Source: an uncultured Bacilli bacterium
GTDB taxonomy: Bacteria; Bacillota_I; Bacilli_A; RF39; UBA660
Assembly (NCBI GenBank): GCA_905235045.1
Contig: CAJOJO010000003.1
Location: 1 to 39,972 of the forward strand
Length of the DNA: 39,972 nucleotides
Direction of reading: 5' to 3'
Under the pieces are notes generated by a model. That model saw only the letters and a program-made list of their open reading frames with translations, was not told where the DNA came from and did no database searches. The number at the start of each line of letters is the position of its first letter. Position 1 is the first letter of the stretch. Shown here one piece after another: positions 37,035 through 39,972 of this stretch. A program made the position numbers and the translations under genes.

Positions 37035-37043
37035 TGGTATAAT
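37035..37043 (+). promoter_or_regulatory. Extended -10 promoter of the 37060 ORF
   Basis: TGGTATAAT, only 16 nt before the ATG, so the leader would be about 10 nt. Confidence 0.5.
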
Positions 37044-37059
37044 ATTATTGGTGGAGAGT

Positions 37060-37377
37060 ATGAAAAAAGAAGGATATGGACCAGGAAAAGATATAACAAA
37101 CACATTATTATCAAGGGATTCTTATATGAAAGCTAATACGGAAAAAATGAAAAAAATTATCAATAAAATGGATCTTTCTAAGAATAAGGATACTTATACT
37201 TATGCCAAAAAAATAGTTAATGGTAAAATAGGTGGAATTCCTGTTGATGAATTACCAGATAATTATAACAAAAACCAAATCAATAATAAAAATTTTGATA
37301 ATGTTGAATTATATAATTCATTATCTAAACATAATAAATTTAAACTAAATCAACAAATAAATAAAAAAGAACCTTAA
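37060..37377 (+). CDS. Uncharacterised 105-residue protein
   Basis: ATG 37060, preceded by ggtgg at 5-nt spacing; an upstream TTG in frame is less likely. Lys/Asn-rich and soluble (GYGPGKDITNTLLSRDSYM, GGIPVDELPDNYNKNQI). No family recognised. Own promoter-like element and terminator. Confidence 0.6.
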   Translation: MKKEGYGPGKDITNTLLSRDSYMKANTEKMKKIINKMDLSKNKDTYTYAKKIVNGKIGGIPVDELPDNYNKNQINNKNFDNVELYNSLSKHNKFKLNQQINKKEP

Positions 37378-37394
37378 TTGGTTCTTTATTTTTA
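37366..37394 (+). terminator. Terminator after the 37060 ORF
   Basis: 8-bp stem AAAGAACC / GGTTCTTT, 6-nt loop, T-rich tail. Confidence 0.8.
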
Positions 37395-37402
37395 AATGGA
37401 GC

Positions 37403-37454
37403 GAGTGTCGTAGATATCTACAACTCTTTCTCTAGTGATATGATAAATATCACT
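37403..37454. repeat. Two adjacent palindromes in an intergenic spacer
   Basis: First: GAGT (37403-37406), perfect palindrome GTAGATATCTAC (37410-37421), ACTC (37423-37426). Second: AGTGATAT / ATATCACT (37434-37441, 37447-37454) with a 5-nt loop. No T run follows, so they are not ordinary terminators; they may be protein-binding sites or RNA hairpins ahead of the 37570 gene. Confidence 0.6.
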
Positions 37455-37530
37455 CACTACTAATAATATACCATAAAACTAACTATTTTCAACAACCTTT
37501 AGTAAATTTATTTAAATTTTATTTAAATAA

Positions 37531-37539
37531 TGATATAAT
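37531..37539 (+). promoter_or_regulatory. Extended -10 promoter of the 37570 gene
   Basis: TGATATAAT, 30 nt before ATG 37570. Confidence 0.6.
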
Positions 37540-37569
37540 ATTGTTAGTTATTAAAGGGAGGTTTGCTTA

Positions 37570-38931
37570 ATGGAAGATAAAACTAAAGAAATATTAGAGC
37601 AAGAATATAATGAAAATGTTCAAAAAATTAATGATTTGGACTATAAATCGTGGATTACAAGAATTAATTCTTTTGATAGAAAATTTGAATTAAGCACTGT
37701 ATTTGCAATGATACCATGGATTGCAATTATGTTTACTACGACACTAATTGCTAAATCTAATATAGTTCCATTAGAATTGATTCAACCACTATCTATTGGA
37801 GTTCCTGCATTAATTGGAATTACAGGACAACAAATATTGTATAAGAAGAAAAAATATAAACAAGAATTAAAGGAAGTAAGCAATGCAAAAAGTGAAAAAG
37901 AATTAATTGAAGAAAATACTAGATATGATTTAGAAAAAGCAAAACTTCAAGATAAGAATAGAGCCATAAAAAAGACTTATGATGATTTGGAAGCAAATCA
38001 AATATTTTTAAAGACATATTCCTCAAGATATATTATAAGTGAAAAGGAAGAAAAAGATATTCCAGATGAAGATTTAAAACAAAAAGTTTCTGATATTACC
38101 AACATTTTAGAGGAAGAACAAGAAAAATTAGAAAAAAAATCCGTTAAAAAGTTTTTATCAGAAAGGTTTTGGAGAGTAAGAGATAAATTACTAAGATTTT
38201 CTGATATTATTGTTTGTGGTGGTTTGGGGTTCTTAATGTCTTATATGATTTATAATTTTCCAGGTATAGCAATTAATGCAATGGGCTTACCATTAAATAC
38301 AAGTTTCTTTGAAATGTTTGCCCCAGGAGTTATTGGATTGGTTGTAGGTTCAATTTATGGACTAAACAAAAGAAAGAATCAATTATCAGCATTTAATAAA
38401 ATTAATAATGAATTAGGTGATGAAAAATTACCACAGTTTAGAAATGATGGTGATAGTGATGAATATGAACAACAATTAACAAAGCAAATAGAAAAAGTAA
38501 GTGCGACTAAAATGCAATTAGAAACTACAAAAAGAAAATTAGAAACAAATCAAGAAGTAGATCCAACAGTTAATTCTTTAGAACTTGTCGAGCAGTATTT
38601 AAAACATAGCCAACATTATGATGATTGCTTAAGGGAACAAAATGATAGAGAATTAGCAATGGCGGAGAAGTCAACAAAAGAGTCATATAAGGAAACTTTA
38701 ATTAGAACAATAGAACAATTTTTACCTATGTCTTATCAAGAATTTAAAAAATTAGATTTAGATGAGCAACAAAAAATTATTGATGATATAAAGTTAAAAC
38801 AGGGAAAAGAAGAAAAAGATATGTTTCAAGAAAGATTTGAAAAATTAGTTATGTTACCAACAAGATATTCAAGAAGCGAAAAAGAAAGAATAAAAAAAGA
38901 GGAAGCAAAAATATTAAATTTAAAAAAATAA
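37570..38931 (+). CDS. Uncharacterised membrane/coiled-coil protein
   Basis: 453 residues, strong ribosome site (aagggagg). Two hydrophobic hairpins: about 44-90 (FAMIPWIAIMFTTTLIA, LSIGVPALIGITGQQ) and about 214-262 (IIVCGGLGFLMSYMIYNF, FAPGVIGLVVGSIYGL). Long charged helices lie between them and after them to the C terminus, giving likely coiled coils (KSEKELIEENTRYDLEKAKL; KATKMQLETTK-type text). No catalytic motif seen and no family recognised. It has its own promoter and terminator. Confidence 0.75.
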   Translation: MEDKTKEILEQEYNENVQKINDLDYKSWITRINSFDRKFELSTVFAMIPWIAIMFTTTLIAKSNIVPLELIQPLSIGVPALIGITGQQILYKKKKYKQELKEVSNAKSEKELIEENTRYDLEKAKLQDKNRAIKKTYDDLEANQIFLKTYSSRYIISEKEEKDIPDEDLKQKVSDITNILEEEQEKLEKKSVKKFLSERFWRVRDKLLRFSDIIVCGGLGFLMSYMIYNFPGIAINAMGLPLNTSFFEMFAPGVIGLVVGSIYGLNKRKNQLSAFNKINNELGDEKLPQFRNDGDSDEYEQQLTKQIEKVSATKMQLETTKRKLETNQEVDPTVNSLELVEQYLKHSQHYDDCLREQNDRELAMAEKSTKESYKETLIRTIEQFLPMSYQEFKKLDLDEQQKIIDDIKLKQGKEEKDMFQERFEKLVMLPTRYSRSEKERIKKEEAKILNLKK

Positions 38932-38975
38932 GATGATTTATACCAATTTCGTAATCATCTTTTTCTTTTTTTATT
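38930..38975 (+). terminator. Terminator after the 37570 gene
   Basis: 9-bp stem AAGATGATT / AATCATCTT with a 14-nt loop and T-rich tail. Confidence 0.7.
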
Positions 38976-39031
38976 AATTTAACTAATCGCTATAAACACT
39001 ATCTTTTTTCTTTTAAGGATAACTTTTTATT

Positions 39032-39123
39032 AACTTTCAAGCTGAAACGCGAAAGTTCGACAAACAAAAAATCATCTCAATATGAGATGATATCTATCGT
39101 AAATGTTCGGAAAGTTCGAACAT
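39032..39123. repeat. Three hairpins in a 427-bp gene-free region
   Basis: The stretch 38932-39358 has no convincing ORF. It holds AACTTTC/GAAAGTT (39032-39057), ATCATCTC/GAGATGAT (39071-39091) and ATGTTCG/CGAACAT (39103-39123). GAAAGTTCGA occurs twice (39051-39060 and 39110-39119). On the minus strand the middle hairpin is followed by six T's, so it could terminate a minus-strand transcript, perhaps a small RNA starting from TATAAT near 39190. No such RNA family is recognised. The rest of the spacer is plain AT-rich sequence. Confidence 0.5.
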
Positions 39124-39308
39124 ATTCCTCAATGGAGCGTTCTAATTTCAAAGTAAGTCAAAATGTTTTCTTTTGATAAATCAATTATACAACAATTTTT
39201 TTAAAAATAAAATACCTATAAAATTCTTGTGAATTAAGAATTTCTGAAAATAGTAATATTGCAATCATTTATTATTTTAAAACTTGATATAAAAATTAGT
39301 AAAATATA

Positions 39309-39317
39309 TGGTATAAT
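39309..39317 (+). promoter_or_regulatory. Extended -10 promoter of the lipoprotein gene
   Basis: TGGTATAAT, 42 nt before ATG 39359-39361 numbering start 39360; aaggagg follows. Confidence 0.55.
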
Positions 39318-39358
39318 TTAAATGATAATTCTCTTAAATTATTGTAAGGAGGTTAGTA

Positions 39359-39727
39359 ATGAAAAAACAAATATTAGGTATTTTATTAATTGGCATTTTA
39401 GTTATAGGATTAACTGGTTGTGGTAATTATACAAAGGAAAATGACTCAACTACTAATAATCAAATTAAAAATACTGAAGAAAAAGATAATAACGAGGAAC
39501 ATCATTTTAAGGCTAAAGTAATTGAAGTTCAAAATGGTTATATTATAGTTGAACCAAATGAAGATGAAGAAGAAAGAAAATCTTCTGATAGATTTCGTAT
39601 CGATAATAAGAACAATGCAAGTTATAAAGAAGGACAAATATTAGCGATAACTTATATTGGTGGAATAAATGAAAGTTATCCTGCACAAATTGGTGTAACA
39701 AATATTTCAATAATAGAATCAAATTAA
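39359..39727 (+). CDS. Small lipoprotein, possibly DUF3221-like
   Basis: 122 residues. Signal peptide with lipobox IGLTGC (Cys21), an Asn/Thr/Glu linker, then a small beta domain: FKAKVIEVQNGYIIVEPNED, DRFRID, and YKEGQILAITYIGGI. The layout recalls the OB-like DUF3221 lipoproteins of Firmicutes; function unknown. Strong ribosome site (aaggagg). The start codon follows the spacer described above. Confidence 0.75.
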   Translation: MKKQILGILLIGILVIGLTGCGNYTKENDSTTNNQIKNTEEKDNNEEHHFKAKVIEVQNGYIIVEPNEDEEERKSSDRFRIDNKNNASYKEGQILAITYIGGINESYPAQIGVTNISIIESN

Positions 39728-39765
39728 ATTACAACTTATAAAATTAATCATAAGATTAAGATATT

Positions 39766-39790
39766 AGGAGAATAAAAATTCTCCTTTTTT
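39766..39790 (+). terminator. Terminator after the lipoprotein gene
   Basis: 8-bp stem AGGAGAAT / ATTCTCCT, 4-nt loop, six T's. Confidence 0.85.
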
Positions 39791-39791
39791 G

Positions 39792-39800
39792 TGTTATAAT
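39792..39800 (+). promoter_or_regulatory. Extended -10 promoter of the flavodoxin gene
   Basis: TGTTATAAT, 19 nt before ATG 39820. Confidence 0.55.
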
Positions 39801-39819
39801 TTTATTGGAGGATGATAAA

Positions 39820-39972
39820 ATGAAAGATAAGAAAAGTTTAATAATTTATTTTAGTAGAGCTGATGAGAATTACTCTGTAGGATATATTGATAAAGGTAAT
39901 ACTGAATATGTTGCAGAATATGTTCAAGAATTTACTAATGCAGATATGTTTAAAGTAGAACCATTAGTTCCA
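39820..39972 (+). CDS. Flavodoxin family protein, 3'-truncated by window edge
   Basis: The first 51 codons only. SLIIYFSRADENYSVGYIDKGNTEYVAEYV matches the beta-1/phosphate-loop start of the flavodoxin_4-type family, which binds FMN. Ribosome site ggagg. The rest lies beyond the window. Confidence 0.8.
   Translation, partial: MKDKKSLIIYFSRADENYSVGYIDKGNTEYVAEYVQEFTNADMFKVEPLVP

Noticed and set aside
37395-39139. AATGGAGCG direct repeats as target-site duplication of a mobile element
   Set aside because: No transposase or integrase and no terminal inverted repeats lie between them; a shared 9-mer between two AT-rich spacers can arise by chance.

Overview
The window is AT-rich, gene-dense DNA from a low-GC Firmicute in the Bacilli or a Mollicutes-related lineage. 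The gene content points this way: parC followed by yneF (UPF0154), tgt, nfo next to a DUF2624-like gene, C-type L33, efp, obgE, ftsA-ftsZ, a lia-like pair, MurT/GatD and two T-box leaders. Cell-wall genes (PBP, MurT/GatD, FtsA/FtsZ) indicate a walled cell. Several gene relics, including a groEL C-terminal scrap, suggest ongoing genome reduction, as in uncultured gut Bacilli such as RF39-type clades; that placement is inference. The genetic code looks standard: tryptophan is TGG throughout the long conserved genes, and TGA is a rare stop.

Layout. 1-3.3 kb: 3' part of parC, yneF, dinD. 3.3-9.3 kb: Ile T-box and a type II ileS, tgt, a 53-codon internally deleted dinD copy, nfo and a convergent DUF2624-like gene. 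9.3-13 kb: class B PBP, rpmG, efp, a sigK-type sigma factor. 13-17.8 kb: a T-box operon encoding a ClpX-like AAA+ protein with an unrecognised N-terminal half, hisS and an archaeal-type aspS. 17.8-20.8 kb, minus strand: murT, a gatD that appears to lack its catalytic Cys and His, and a GGDEF gene. 20.8-22 kb: tRNA-Glu(CTC), a decayed stretch with three gene relics, and tRNA-Thr(CGT). 22-27 kb: mostly poorly characterised proteins. 27-28.4 kb: obgE.

28.5-31.1 kb is the most distinctive locus: a peptidase-containing ABC transporter followed by overlapping very short genes. Two of these encode double-glycine-leader peptides with GxxxG motifs, as in two-peptide (class IIb) bacteriocins, and another encodes a 29-residue membrane peptide that may give immunity. 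Most of these ORFs are below usual gene-calling length limits.

31-36.2 kb: lipoprotein, rpsU-yqeY, ftsA-ftsZ, liaF-like and liaG-like genes. 36.2-40 kb: proteins I do not recognise, including a small frame interrupted by TGA, a large membrane/coiled-coil protein, hairpin-rich spacers, a lipoprotein and the start of a flavodoxin gene.

Many transcription starts share an extended -10 element, TGNTATAAT, and most units end in clear hairpin/T-run terminators.
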